From Corylus avellana (lineage: Eukaryota > Streptophyta > Magnoliopsida > Fagales > Betulaceae), in contig NC_081543.1 in the NCBI RefSeq assembly GCF_901000735.1, positions 33,130,771 to 33,194,770 of the forward strand: a stretch of 64,000 nt of DNA, in the 5' to 3' direction. The notes under the pieces were generated by a model. It worked only from the letters and a program-made list of their open reading frames with translations, was not told the DNA's origin and did no database searches. The number at the start of each line of letters is the position of its first letter. Position 1 is the first letter of the stretch. Made by a program: the position numbers and the translations under genes. This document shows positions 10,901-26,100 of the stretch, one piece after another.

Positions 10901-13900
10901 TTTGAGACCACGCATGAGGGGGAGTGTTAGAATATTAACATTTTGTTTGGACAGCCACCTTGGAAAGTTTGGATAAACTAATTAAAAGCAATATTATCTT
11001 GGTAGACTGGTATTGCATGTTTTAATATGGCAGTGAGATTAAAGTCTTTATTTTTCAACACTTTTTTATCTTTGGATAGCTACTTACGTTTCTCCTTTGA
11101 CGATTAGTCATCATGATTTTCTTGTCATTTTTGCCATTCATAACTAGGTGACTTCTCCTGTATACTTCATGTGTACATGGGAGCACCTTACACTTTTAAT
11201 AATATCACAATCAATTATCAAAAAAATATAGTTGTGAGACAGTTGGTTGCCTATTAATTCATTGATCAACCACTAGAGAGTTGTGGTCCTTTGTTTTTGT
11301 GGTTCCATGGATAACGCATCAGAAAGTGATTGAGGTGTACTTCAGTTGGAAAGGTCTCTTTGAAAGGCATAGAACCAGTTTTATTTAGGGTAAATAAAAT
11401 TTACTCCATGAGTAATTGCGTCATTCCATTTATTACATGGTTTCTAAATCAGACATTTAACTCCTTAAGCTCTTCGTTCTTATCATTTCACTCCTCTCCA
11501 AAAATGTCTTAAATTGTTAACGAGGCAGTATAAGCAGTTTTTTCACATCAATTAAAAAATAATTTTTTATTTTATTAAAATTTTAAAATAATAAAAACAA
11601 GATTGAGAGGGGTGGCCGGCGCACCCCTCCACTGGGGGTGGCTGCTTCCTTACATGGCAAAATAAAAATTATTTTTTAATTGACATGGAAAAACTGCTTA
11701 CATAATGCCATGTCAGCAATTTAAGACAATTTTGGACAAAATGAGTGAAATGAAAAGAACAAAAAACTTAAGGAGTTAAAATCTTACGTAGAAGCCCAAG
11801 GAGTAAATTGAAATGGTGCAATTACTCAAGGAGTACATTTATATTTACCCTTTATTTTAATCAACCTCCTTTGCCTATGTGGACAGTATGAAGCAAAATG
11901 GATAATCACAAATTTAATGGCATTGAACTGTCTATTCTTGGGCCAAAATATATTATTTTGGAAAATGCTACATTTTCCAAATTTTCTCCTCAAAAGATGG
12001 TTTCCAAATGATGTGTTACCATCCCATAAGATATATTATTTTGGAAAATGTGTCACCATCCCATCCCTTGAGATGGTGACACATCACTTGGGAACCAACT
12101 TTTAGAGAAAATTTTGGTAAGTATATCATTTTTCTATTATTTTTGCTGTTATTTTATGAGTAGTCCAGTGGTTTTGGCAGTGTTCACGTCCTTTCCTTTG
12201 TAGACAGGAGCGGAACTACATGGCCGCTTGGTTTTTGCTCCAGGCCATGTTTTGGGGAAAATTTTAAAGACTTTTCTTATATACTTCATGTGTACATGTT
12301 TTCCCCCAAAATTTTAACACAAGTCTTTAAAATTTTTTAAAACCCCTAAATTTTTTAATTTTGCCCCACACCCCCCCCCCCAAACTCCAAATGCTAGTTC
12401 TGCCCCTGTTTGTAGACTTTGTTGGTTATTTGAATTTTCACTTGGTAATTTTCACTTTGAACATAATTCTTAAAACACTGCTTGTATGTATGAATTTTCT
12501 CTCTTTCTAATAAGTTTTTTATTACTTTTAAGAAGAAAAAAAAAACGCATACAAGATGCGGCAAGTCTCCATAATTAAAGAAAACTAGGTAAATATGAGA
12601 ATTAACATTACCAAAGGTTTCCCCAAATTTCATGGATGATAGTTCAACTAAACAAAATAGGACGATTGCACATGAAAATATGAGCCAGACATACTTTCTA
12701 TGAGGAAAACAATTTTCCAAACACAGTCGATCCTTCACCAACAATACTAACATACAGGAGAAGATAATAATTCCTTCATTTGCTAGGTCAACAGATCCTC
12801 TAAAAAGCAAAATTTAGAAAGTCTGCAAAACATTCTAAAGTACCTCATGACAGCTTTCACCACAAAACCAAGTATCCGATACTGCTCCTGCATATACACC
12901 TTTTCCTTTCATGCATGCCTCATGATCTGTTCCAAACAAAAAAAAAAAAGGTTATTCAGTTTTAGACAGCAAAATTGCCTGGAAAAACATCAAGAACAAA
13001 GCATTGTCAGAGTGACAGTGGGAAACTCCTCTATCTATAAATACTATGACCATAGAAAAGCATCATGGACAAAACAGTGTATGAATGTACAGTGCAACTC
13101 ATTATCTATCTATAAGGAATATGATTTATAAGTTAAATTAGCAGCCATGTTGGCAGGAAAAGCAACAAGGGTAAAGAATGACTAAGGGTAAAACTGCAAC
13201 TACCCCACAGGCTCCTTAATAACTAACAATTAAAGAGGCCATATAAAACTGAGATCAGGAGGAACAAGTTCCTAGTGGTTTTAATAAGAGATATGCACGA
13301 GTGATAACAGAAGATAAGATGTTAAACTAAATATTCAAATACAGATCATATCATGAGTTATTTATCCCAAATAAAAAATTCAACCCATCCACATTCTTTG
13401 TAACTGCTTTTCTCCATTTAAAAAAATAAAAATAAAAAGCCCATCAACAAATAAGAAAGGAAAATTTCTTTCAACCATGAGTAACCAATATACTAAACAT
13501 TCTCAAGCTATCCACATACTTTAGAACAGTTTAAGCTACAAGAAGAGATTCAATTTAGATTTGGGGTGGGGAGATTCACATTTATGCTCGCACTGTGAAC
13601 ATTTTAATGCATCAGAAGAACTTGAAGCTTCTTTATCATTAACCAATTCCCCACATATCTGACAGGTGCAATTTGGACAGTACCAGCTGCCTTCAGGGAG
13701 CTCCTGAAGTACAAAGGAAAAATAAGATCACTCATTTACGGAAAGTATGGAAACAATCTAGAGCTCCTAAAGAATCACATTCAACATAAATCTGTATAAA
13801 AAGACAAACAGTAAGGAAAATAGATATGACTATTAATTTACTGAAATTATAGGATTAAGACACCTTTTTTACGAGAGTAAATAGATAGATATCATCACCT

Positions 13901-14066
13901 TTCTCCAAATGCAAGAGAATAATCTGATAGCAGTCAAATGCATAATGTAAAGAAATCATGCATTCTGGAGCAACACAAATAAACAGTTCCAATATGCAAG
14001 TTGATGGAAAACAAGTTCTTTCCCAAGATAAATATACAGAAATTCAAGGTTATCCGCACAAAAGGA

Positions 14067-14106
<40 letters not shown>

Positions 14107-17100
14107 TCCAGATGCTGAGAAGAAAGAAAATTTACATCCATATCGAGAGCAGGCAATAATATTTTGATAAGGAAAGATGCATATATTTTAGGACGGAAAA
14201 ATAGCATCCACATACAGGATAATAACCAAAATCTGCCAAATGGTTCGATGTTTCAATAACCAATTACATAATTAGACACAAATCAATATTATAAAGAACA
14301 ATGTTTTAGCAAGAGGCCAAACCAAAATGTAGAATCTTTCTTTTTATAAGTAATCGAAATATCATTAAATGCGCAAGGCGCCCCCAGATACACAGGAAGT
14401 ATATAAAAGAAGCCATCTAGCTAGTGGTGGCAAAAAGAAAAAGAAAATCATTATAACTAATCACCAAATGAGAAACATAAGCAGCTGTCTAAAGATATGA
14501 TTGAAAAATAAAGACTTAATCTCCTCCGAAGTCTTCTCACGGTCCTCAAAACTTTTTTTTTTGATAAGTAAGTAGCTGGTTTTATTAAAAGCGTAAGGCG
14601 CCCCTAAGTACACTGGAAGTATACAAGGAGGAACACCTAACTAGAAAGGGAAAAACGTACAAGGAAATCATCATAGCTAACCGAAATCGGGAAAACAAAC
14701 GCTACAGTTCAAAGATACAGAGTATGGAAACAATAGGATAAAAAGTCCTCAAAAGACCTCTCCTCATCCTCGAAGCACCTATTATTTCTCTCTCTCCAAA
14801 GACACCAAAAAAAGCAAATAGGCACCATCTTCCAAACTGCAGCACTCCCCCCTCTACCTGCAGACCACCAACAGGCTAGCAACTCAAAAGCCCGACCAGG
14901 CATCACCCAAGATAACCCAAAGCGGCCAAAAAATGCACTCCACAAAGCAGACGCCACCTCACAATGGATAAGAAGATGATCAACTGTCTCCTCACTCTTC
15001 TTACACATCCAACATCTGTTTACCACAATCACATTTCTCTTTCTGAGGTTATCTAGGGTCAGAATTTTCCCCCAAGCCGCCGACCACGCAAAAAAAGCTG
15101 CCCTTGGAGGAGCCTGAGTCCGCCACACACTCTTCCAGGGGAACCTCCTCCCTTCCGAGCATGCCAAGGAGAGAAAGAGAGATTTGACCTTGAACGTACC
15201 TCTTTTGGAAGGGGTCCACCATAATCTATCTTCCGACCCTCTTCTCACTCCTGTAGAATGTAATACCTGGAAAAAGGAGGCAAAGGCCTCCACCTCCCAA
15301 TCATGAGCCTCCCTCGAGAAGCTCACGTTCCACTGGTTGGAACCCCCTAGCATCTCCACATTATCCGCAACTGAGGCTTCCTTCGCACAAGCAATACTAT
15401 AAAGGATCGGGAAAGCTATCTTGAGAGCTGAATCTCCACACCACCAATCATGCCAAAAGCTAATCCTAGACCCATCCCCCACTGCATATCTCGTAAAGCT
15501 TTTGAAAGTTTCCCACCCTTTCCTAATATTCTTCCATAACCCTACCCCAGAGGCTCCTCCAGGCTCAACCGAACACCACCCTCCCCACAAGCTTCCAAAC
15601 TTCGCATCTATCACAACTCTCCACCAAGCTTCTCTTTCCGCCCCATAGTTCCGGTCCTCAAAACTTCTATCATTCATTTCCCTCCATAGACACTACAAAG
15701 GCACGAAGGCACCATATTCCACACAGCAGCACTCCGAGTGTTATCAGAAGTCCACCACCAAGCATACAAATCAACTACTCATCTAGGTATGACCCAAGAC
15801 AACCTAAATCAATTGAAGAAAACATTCAAAATAGCATAAGCAACCTCACAATGAAGCAGAAGACGGTCCAAAGTCTCCCCATTCTTTTTGCATAAACAAC
15901 ACTAATCAACCACGATTACGTGCCACTTTCGGAAATTGCCCATGGTAAGGATTTTTTCTAGGGCCACCGACCAATCAAAAAAGGCCACCCTCAACAAAAC
16001 CTTAGTACGCCAAACACTTTTCCAAAGGAAACGGACACCATCATGACAACCCATGATATTGTAGAAGGATTTAACACCAAACAACCCCTTTTTGGAAGGG
16101 ATCCACCAAAGCTTGTCCTCCTTTTCCTATCTCACTCTCACTAAATAAAACACCCTAAAGAACGAGGCAAAGACTTCCACCTCCCACTCCTAAGCTGCTC
16201 TAGTAAATCTTTACGTTCCACTGATGGCACCTCCAAAAAATTCCACGAGAGTGCAACAAAAGCATCCTTTAAGCAAGCAAATACCAAATAAAATTGGAAA
16301 GGCTTCCTCAAGGGCTTTATCCCCACACCAAAGATTGTGCTAGCATCTAACCTTGGAGCCATCTCCCACCTCAAATCTAGTATGACTACAAAACTCCCCC
16401 CAACCCCTCTTAATATTCTTCCATAAACCCACCTCATACGCGCCAATGGGCTCACTAGAAAACCACCCTCCCCATGCACTTCCATATTTAGAGTCCACCA
16501 CCACTCACAACTAAGCCTCTCTCTCAAGCCTATAAAGCCAAAGCCATTACCTAAGAGAATATGATTGAACCTTAGCAAGTTCCTAATCCCCAACCCTACC
16601 TCAAAGATCGATGTACAAACCTTAGCCGATCTCACCAAGTGATATTTGAACTTTTCACCTAACTCCTCATAAGAAATCATGGTGGAGCTTCTTCATATGA
16701 TTTGCAACACTTGTAGCGAGAGAAAATAGGAACATGAAGTACGTAGGTAAGTTGGAAAGGGTGCTCTTGATAAGGGTAATCTTGCCACCTTAGACAAATA
16801 CAACATTTCCTAACTAGCCAACCGATGTTCTATCTTCTCAATCACACCGTCCCATATGTACTTGGCCTTATAGGAAGCCCCCAATGGAAGGAAGACCAAG
16901 ATACTTCAAGGGCAAAGATGCAACCCACAACCAAAATTTTCAACCAACCCAGCCACAATTCCCACAAGAACCAATTTCGACTTGGCTAAGTTCATCTTCA
17001 AACCCAACACAGCTTCAAATAATAAGAATAAACTCCATAAAATGCATAGATGATTTGAGTTTGCCCCACAGAAAAATTAAGGTATCATCAAAAAACAGAA

Positions 17101-20100
17101 GATGAGAGATATAAGTCCTTGTCCCCACAGAGAACCCAGACAACAAACCTCCACTCACTACATCTGAAATCATCCTACCCAATGCCTCCATCACTATGAC
17201 AAACAACAAAGGAGACAAAGGATCCCCTAGCCTCAAGCCACAAGAACCGCTAAAAAAACAAGTGGAAAAGCAATTTACCAAAACAGAGAATCGCACCGAG
17301 GAAATACAATAAGCTATCCATGAACACCATTTCCCCCCAAACCCGCACATTCTCAACATGTACAACAAGAAATCTCAATTAACATGATCATAAGCTTTTT
17401 ATAAGTCCATTTTACACATAACCCCCGACTTTCCAAATCTCAACTTGCTATCAAGACATTCATTGTCAATAAGAATTGGATCAAGTATCTACCTACCTTC
17501 GATGAATGCATTTGAGACGTAAAAATGATCTTCTCCAACACCATCTTAAGCCTATTCGCTAGAGTCTTAGAAATAATCTTGTAGATGGTACCCACAAGAC
17601 TAATCGGGCAAAAATCCTAGGAGTCTACAGCCCCTGGAATATTTGGAATGAGGGTATGGAATGTAGCATTAAGGCTTCTCTCGAACTTACCACTAGCATG
17701 GAACTCACGAAAGATCTTCATGATGTCCTCTTTCAAAACAAACCAGCAAGTTTGGATGAACGCCATAGAGTAACCATCAGGCCTCATCACCTTATCACCA
17801 TTCATTGCTTTCACAACCTCCCATACCTATTTTTCCTCAAAATCTCTCTCCAACCAACTAGCTGCAACCTCATCAATAGAATCAAAGGAAAGATTATCCA
17901 CCACAGGCCTCCAACAAAGTTGCTCTGTAAACAACTCTTTATAAAATTGAACAACGTGCTTGCTGATCTCCAATCGGTTGGTAGAAATAGTTCCATCAAT
18001 CAACAAGGAATCAATGGAATTCCTTCTTCTGTTGGAGTTAGCCACTGTGTGAAAAAAATTCGTGCAACTATCACCTACCCTAATCCACAAGATCCTAGAT
18101 TTTTGCCTCCAACTCACCTCCTTCATAAGAGTGGATCTTTCTAGTTCTCTAACAATTTCTGCCTTCTTCATACTCTCCTCAACACCTAATGCCCTCCCCT
18201 CTTCAATGATACCGAGAACACGTAGCTCTTCCAAAAGGACCTTCTTCTTCCTTTCTACCTTGCCAAACACCTCCTCATTCCATCTATTTAGGTCAACTTT
18301 CAAAGCCTTGAACTTGCCAGCTAAAATGAAGTTAGGAGTGCCTTGGAAAAGATAAGAGTATCACCAATGTTTCACCCTATCCACAAAACCCTTAGACTTT
18401 AGCCACATATTTTCAAATTTGAAGGGCTACTACCCCTATCAAAATCACCACAATCGAGGAGAATCAAAAAATTATCCAAATAAAGTCTAGGAAAGCCTTC
18501 TCTATGATACCCTCATGAAATTGGGCTTCTCACTCCGAAGAGTCTAGGAATTCTGGACCAAGAGGGAGATTCTCGATCATTGGGCAGGTAAAAGTTCCGC
18601 CCACAAAAGGAAGGTCCATCAAGCCCTAATCAAAAATGAAATCAAAAAACTCCACCATATCTGGACATAAACGGGCTTCGCTCAATCTCTCACTAAGGAA
18701 TCTACTAACATTGACATCACCCCCATTGCACCAAGGCAAGTTCCACTAGCTGAGTAAACAAACCAACTCATCCAAAATGAGCCCTTTGTCCCTAACGAAA
18801 TTAGGCTATAGACGCCCGCAAAGGCCCAAGCGAAATGATCTTCAACATTTCTAGAGGTGACAGCCAAGGAGAATTCCCCCACACTCGTCAATCTTCTCTA
18901 CCCCCCTCCTATCTCACATAATCAAGGCACCACCTGAGGCCCCTCTAGAGTCCAACACCAATCCACATTATGGCAACCCCACAAACTATGAACAACACCA
19001 AGAGACATGATTTTAAGTTTTGTTTCTTGGAAACATACAATGTCAACCTTCCACTCTTTGAGTCAGTTCCTCACCCTCAGACACTTATTCCCCTTATTCA
19101 AACCACTCACATTCCAGAATAATAGTTTAGGCTTTATAAAAAAAATGGATAACCCCCTTTCCTTCCTTTACCACAGCTTGAACCCTCACCTTTTGAATCG
19201 TAATTGATGGAACACTCTAGATTCCTCAACTTCCTACTACCTTTGTTCCCTTGTTTAGAGCCAGAAGCTAAGCCATGTTGCCTATGGCGTTCTTCAACTT
19301 CAATAGCTATTAGAATAGCCAAAAAATCTCCCTCAAAACCCTCACACAAGATCCCCACAAGCTGATAGATTTCAGTTGCTAATTGCATCACCCAATCTGA
19401 GCACTCAAATTTGAACCGCCCGACTTCCCCAACACAACAAAGGGGTAAGAGCTTAGGGGGAATGCTTCCACCCCTTTGAATAGCTCCACAACTCCACTTC
19501 CCCCATCGCACCTCAATTCCATCACAACCAATTGGGACAAAGCAAAACCACAACCCCCAAAATCATCCCTTAAAACTAAAGAAGAGTAGGGGTCAGGGGG
19601 GACATGTAACCAAGCTGGCAAGCCCCACCCAAACCACAGCTGAAGGCGACTAGAGAACATTGTCCTATTGGGAAAGGATGACAGTGTGGGTCAACAAGCT
19701 TACCCCCCCCCAAAAAAAAAAAAAACTCGGCCCTTAAAACAACTTGTCTCCTCAGGTTCTTGTCAGCAATTGGTGAAAGTTGTGGAAAGGCAATCTTTTG
19801 ACCCCAAAGACATAAACGATGATTCAGCAGCCAAGACTAGCTCCAGCCGAGGTTGAAGCTCGACAATTGAACCATTCGAAGTGCTAAGCGGGACAAATCT
19901 TTCCACCACTTCAAACTTTGGTGAAAGTGATCAAAAGGCCTTATCAACATTATCTTAACCCAAAGACATAACCTATGATTCTGAACCCAAGATCAGCTCC
20001 AGCTAAGGTTGAAGCTCGACAATTGGACCATTTGAAGTGCTAAGCGGGGTTGATCAACCGGAAATGGGAGTCGAAGCGGCTGCTAAAAGTTGCTAGACGG

Positions 20101-23100
20101 CAGTCGAGCCACCAGCAGAGGTCGACACCACAATGCAGAATCTTTCTATAAACCAGATATGAGGTCAGTAATAATTGATTAATTATTGGGGGCAAACGGA
20201 CAGGTAAAATGGCAATAGCAACATATACGATTCTCAATCAACAAGTGGCAAAATGAAATGTGTTTATGTTGCTATTGGTCAAAAAGCATCTATTGCTCAA
20301 GTAGTGAAGAAAAGTGAGCAATGGAATACGATTGTGGTAGCTAAAACAATATCTTGACAAGACGCGAAGAAAAAATCACAATATAAATAGGGGCATGTTT
20401 GCTTTTGTTAGAAAAGTTTTTAGGGTTAGTAAGTAATTAGGGTTTGAGGGTAGTTTGGTCATTGTAATATTTCTCTAACCCTATATAATAATATGTGTGC
20501 TAGGCTACAAGTGAACAAGTTTAATAGCCTCCATCTTTTGTGTCTAAACCGTTCATACAAACTATTGACATGGTAGCAGAGCCTGAGGGTTTAAATCCTT
20601 GGCCCTTTGTTGTCTTAATTTTTCCGCTCTTTTTCTTTTGGTTGAATTTCTCGACCTGTTGTTAGTGAGTCTCCTTTTGGTGGCAGCACCACCCATGTGG
20701 GCACAGTGCCCACACGGGAAGTGCCTTGATGAAACTTTAGAGTTGTTCTTAGAAACCGAGAGAAAAAAAAAAAGACGACTTTGTTTGTTTTTGGTATTCT
20801 GTGATGGTTTCGGTGCTTTTGTGGTGTTCCTTTGAGTAGTTCTTGTGTTAATCGAAGGTTTTTGCGGTGCTTACCGGCGACGTCTAGCCATTAACGGTGG
20901 TTTTTGTGGTTGCCGGTGGCTGTTATGGTGTTTGCAGGCAAGTTTCCGGTGTATTAGTGGCGTTTAATGATGTTTTTTGAGTTCTTTGTCGACCTTTGTG
21001 GTGTTCTAGGGTGTTTCCGTCAATTTTGGTGGTTTCCAGCGAAGTTCCGGCGAGTCTCCGACAAGCCTCCGGCGAAGGTTTCTGTTTGGTTTTGCTTCTG
21101 TTTTTGGTATTTCTAGTGTGGTCTGCCTGTCTCCGGCAAGTTTGGTTTGTCTCCGGCAAAGGTTCATGTTTATTTTTTTCAGCAGTAGTAGTTCTGGTGA
21201 GACTCATTGGTTGATCACGTAAAATGTGATCGTTGTTAGTTGTTAAGATCCGACCGGCCTTGGTGTTTTGTGGTAGCTTCCGACCAGTTGTTGTCCGGCG
21301 AGAGTCTACCAGCCTAAGGTGTTTTGCAGTAAGATCCGACCGGCCTTGGTGTTTTGTGGCGAGATCCAACCGGCCTTGGTGTTTTGCGATGGGTTCCGAC
21401 CGGTCCTTGTTGATTTCCGGCGAGATCCTATCCGCGTTGGTGTTTTTCAGCGAGATCCGATTGCCTGTTGCAGTTTCCGACGAGTTTTCAACCGGCGTTG
21501 AAGTGTTAGCAAATTTTCTTGTTATTTCTATGGGACTTTGTATTGTGTACTCCAAGTTGTTCCAGCTTGAGGGGGAGTGTTAGAATATGTTTTTATATGT
21601 GTTTTTCGTTTGCTTGTTTCTTCCAAGTTGGATTTATATGATCCATTTTTCGGGGGAGTGTTTAGGGTTAGTAAGTAATTAGGGTTTGAGGGTAGTTTGG
21701 TCATTGTGATATTTACCTAATCCTATATATTAGGATGTTTGTATTAGGTTAAATATAAGCTGAATAATACAGCAGCATCCTCTTCTCCCTATAATCTTAT
21801 TACTACAAACCTATTAACAGCTTCTATAGTACTAAATCCAGGTCACAAAAATGTATGTGCACGATACACAGCAATGCCCAGAAACATCACATGAGAATTT
21901 AATCGCTTGAAACATATAAATATAAAAATTGCCTAAAGATAATAATGAAAATTGATCTACAACCTTACTCGGGGGGAGGAGGAAAGGAAAAGGAAAGAGG
22001 GAGAGAAATGAAAGAGGAAATCAGAGAAACTAATTACTAAAGGAGCTAGCCAAGCGGCTGTTCAAGAGTAAAGAGTAAAGAAGAAAAGATGAGTCAATTA
22101 CTCTATAGTCCTAGTAGAGTTCTCAAAACATCTAGTATTTATTTCAATCCATATACACCACATAAGACATAGAGGGATCATCTACCACCCATAGGACACC
22201 ACATACACCACATAAGGAAAAGGAAAGGGTTGTAAAAGGACATATCTACCACCCACACAATCTTCTGCTGAAATGAGTAATATGGACCACCAAAACTACA
22301 ATTTTCATAAACAACCAAAAGATATATAGCTACCGAATTCAAAAATGGAAACCATGCACAAAAAGTGTGCAAAAGGGATAACAATAATAATAATAAAATA
22401 TCACAATACTGCACAACTTGCCTTAGTGATCCAATCTTTAGTGTACAACTTTCATTAATGGACTTCTTGGTCGAATGAAAAACAAAGTTATTAAGATAAA
22501 TTTGCATGCCTTACTTTTCTAATTTCTAAATCAAACCTTTCTTGGTAGAATTTCCTAGTTTGATGAACTGATGCCATTATCTATTGGTTGATTACATAAT
22601 AAGATCTTATCTATTCAGATCTGATCAATAACATTTGAATGATTCTTCTGTTGGTATTCATTCATTATGTGACTGTGTATGTCTAGATGCCCATGCATGT
22701 CAACTAATGCACTTGTCCACCACCTCTGTACTCCAACATTTCACAAAACCTGCTTTACGTAACTCCTTTTTTTTTTCTCTCTATGGATGAAACTGGATTC
22801 CTTTGATCCTTATACTTTGCATGAAAATAACAATAAAATCTATTACAGGGTATGCAAACCATGCATAGTGTCTATACTAACAGCTTATTACTTTGTTAGC
22901 TTACTGACCATTTTAAGACTTTATCATATCCATATTATGCAACCTTTCCTAAGTTTTTCATAGTTTATGAATCTGAATTTGGCACTCCTGTGGCAGATAA
23001 GCATCTGGATCAATGGAACAATCTCCTACTTGTCACTTAACTAGGAAAGCAATGCAGATTAAATGCCAGAACATTAAAGACTTATCACGAGTCTCTATGG

Positions 23101-26100
23101 CTATCAAATCTAATTCAAGACCTAGTCAATAAACATTGCATTAGTAGTAGAAGGGAATATCAAGAGCAACTTGCACAAAAGTGTTTTCAAAACCATTATC
23201 AAACGAGATAGTTTCCAGAAGCCCTAAATCCTAGATCATCAATAAAAGCGGGATATTTGTCTCCAAAATTTTACTATTACAATTTAACAGAATCTATCAT
23301 AAACGATCCTTTACTTGCAGCAAACAAACTACAAATGAAATTTGCAAAAGATATTGTCAACCAAAATATATCCAACAGGGACAGAAGCTCTCACACTTGC
23401 CGACAATATATCAGAGGTATCAGAGGCATTTAGAGTCATTAAACGAATAGAACCAATCATGCCAAGTATGCAAGCAATGCATGGAAAAGGAGAGGAAAAG
23501 GATTTTTTTTTTCTTTTAGTAAGTAAAAAAAGAATAAGAATAAGAAGCAGATAAGAATGAAGAAACCAAACCAGCACAGAACATGCAACGCTGACAAAAG
23601 ACAAACCTCTGTGGACAAACAAGCCTGATGAAAAGTAGAGGGACAGTTATCACAGCATATCAACTCGCCTCCTTCACCACACAGCCCGCATGAATCATCA
23701 TTTTGATCATCCTCACCAGCTTGCACCACCTGGGTCCTGCTTTTCCTGATCTTGTATTCAGCAGACCAGGCTTGAAGCTGGCATAATGTGAAGGGCTTAC
23801 CAGACTCCATGAAAAGATTCAAGCAGGGACGGTTTAGTTTGAACCCTGCATGGATCTTGAACTCAGATAGTGTAAGCACCTTACTGCAGCATTTACAAAT
23901 AATGCCATCCCTGGTAATCAGACCATCTTTAACAACAGAATCATCCTTGGGGTTCCGATACTGGATCACATCATTCAGAGAAATGACTCCAGCATCAATC
24001 AACCATGACAACACAGTTCTTTCTCCAGCAGAATGCCACTTTCCATCCTTAAAGTGCTTCCCCCCATTACCCAGGTTTCGTGGAAGCAACCTGCAACGAC
24101 TCTTTTGGCTTTTAAGCTTTCTCCGAGATCTTAACTTGCAGGCTTTTATTTTCGCAGAATATCGAGCAGTACTTGGGCTGCAATCCTTATTTTTTATAAT
24201 GGCTGAAACCAAGAGGTCATCATCGTCAATTTCACATGATTTCTTTTTTCCAGTTCTAGAACCATTATGAGCACATCGTCTTTTCTTTGACCTTGAGCAT
24301 CTTTTCTCAACTTGAAGCTGGCAAGAACTTAAGGACGAGGAGTTCTTGTAACTTCCTCTATTTCTAGTATTCATAGAAGTACCTGCAATGAGGTACTCCT
24401 GCACCTCTTTCAACTCTATGTGAGTGCAATGTGCTTTGCTATTGGGCAAGTCAGCCTTATCAGTAGATGTTGCACCCAAAATTTCACTTTGGTATAATGT
24501 GCTCAATTTGATTTCAGATATCTTTTTAGACTTCCTGCGGATCTTCCTTTTCAAAATAACATCTACTGGAGAAAACGTATCTGCCATTTTGAACTTCGAC
24601 GCTTCAGAGCACTGCCCACCCTCTTGTTCACTATGTTGAGACTGCCAAACTGCCTGTGAGTCCTGAGAATAATCCAGATTATCAGTTGTGCAGTTTGGAT
24701 GGTCAACCAATGACCCCTGCAGCTGACTTTTCACTTTATCAGTAACTTGGCCTTCCGGCAATTTATCTTTCTCCTCCAAAGATTCCAACAACACATCTTC
24801 CGCAACTTCTGTAAGTGTCCCCACATTATGTTCAGAAATCTGCTTATCAGAGCTTGGTGAATTCATATTACTATTCTGATGAGAGGAAACAGCTCCAGAC
24901 CCTCCAAGCATATTGTTACAGTTTCTGGAAGTAACAAGGACATCGTAGCGAGAAATACCTGACTGGGAAAATGTGCTATCAGACCCACAAGCTGGTAAGG
25001 AAGTCAAATCCTGACTGTTTATTTTGTTCCCAGAGATTCCACTACACTGATTTCCCATCCCATTGACAGCATGCACCAAACACATACCATCAGCCTTATA
25101 CATAGATAAACCTGTCAGAAGTTCCACTGGCCCATTATTTGTTTGTCCGCCATATTTTGAGACTTGTTGACAGCATGCATGGTAATTCCTTCCAAAGACT
25201 GTCAATGAACTTTCAGCTGACACCTGTCTCAGAGGAAACTGGTGTTCAACACAATTTTTCAAGGCCAAAATAGTATCACTTTTCTTGTTCTTATCAATCA
25301 GCAGACTTTGAGTTGCTTTAACTACCTCTCCCTTTCTCAATGTACCAATTTTTCTATCAATAAATACAACAGTTACAAAGGGATCTAAAAGCCTCCACCG
25401 ATGAACCAATCTGCTAGCACTTTCCAAATGGGTCGTTTCTTTCTCAATATTTATCAATGTATCAGAAAGATCTGAATAGAACTGACTAAAATCAGCCCAT
25501 TCCTTACACTTGTTTTCCTGCATAAAGATATGCCTATCTTCAAATAAAAGCTCACCGCATAACCTCCAAACCTTAGGGAATTCACGAATTGGCCTTCCCT
25601 TTGGTGTTATATAGACCGACTCCAAATAACGCCTACTAGGTCTTTTACGCCTCTCAATACACCATCCTGCTGCCTCGAGTAAGTTAATGACATGGTACTG
25701 GAGAAGAGAGCGAGGATCCTTCATAGGGTCTATCTTTGGAGACAAATTAGATTCATCCATTTTAGGAGATTCTAATAGCTTTGGTCTTTCCTCAGCATGT
25801 ACAGATCCAGACTTCTCCGAAACAGGGACAGATGGGCATGCAGTCAATAATCTGGTTGCAAAGCTCTCCTGGGAAACGGGTGAAGCGATGGCTTTACTTA
25901 CAACTACTTCTTTTCCGTCATTCCCATCCAAGCCTGGCAATCTACTCTTAAGAACATTTAGGTCACTCACAATGCCCTGTCTGTCCATTTCCACATGTTG
26001 CTTCAACATATACGAACTAGATGTGACACCATGACTTGATGATTCAACTAAGTGGAAAGTCGACGTTTCACAAACAGAGTCTCCAGCAGGACAGAACATG

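Noticed and set aside
20923..21555. A 210-codon open frame on the minus strand inside the small LTR element
   Set aside because: It runs through the G/C-rich tandem repeats; repeated units without stops explain its length, composition is Thr/Lys/Arg biased, and no gag or other domain is visible.
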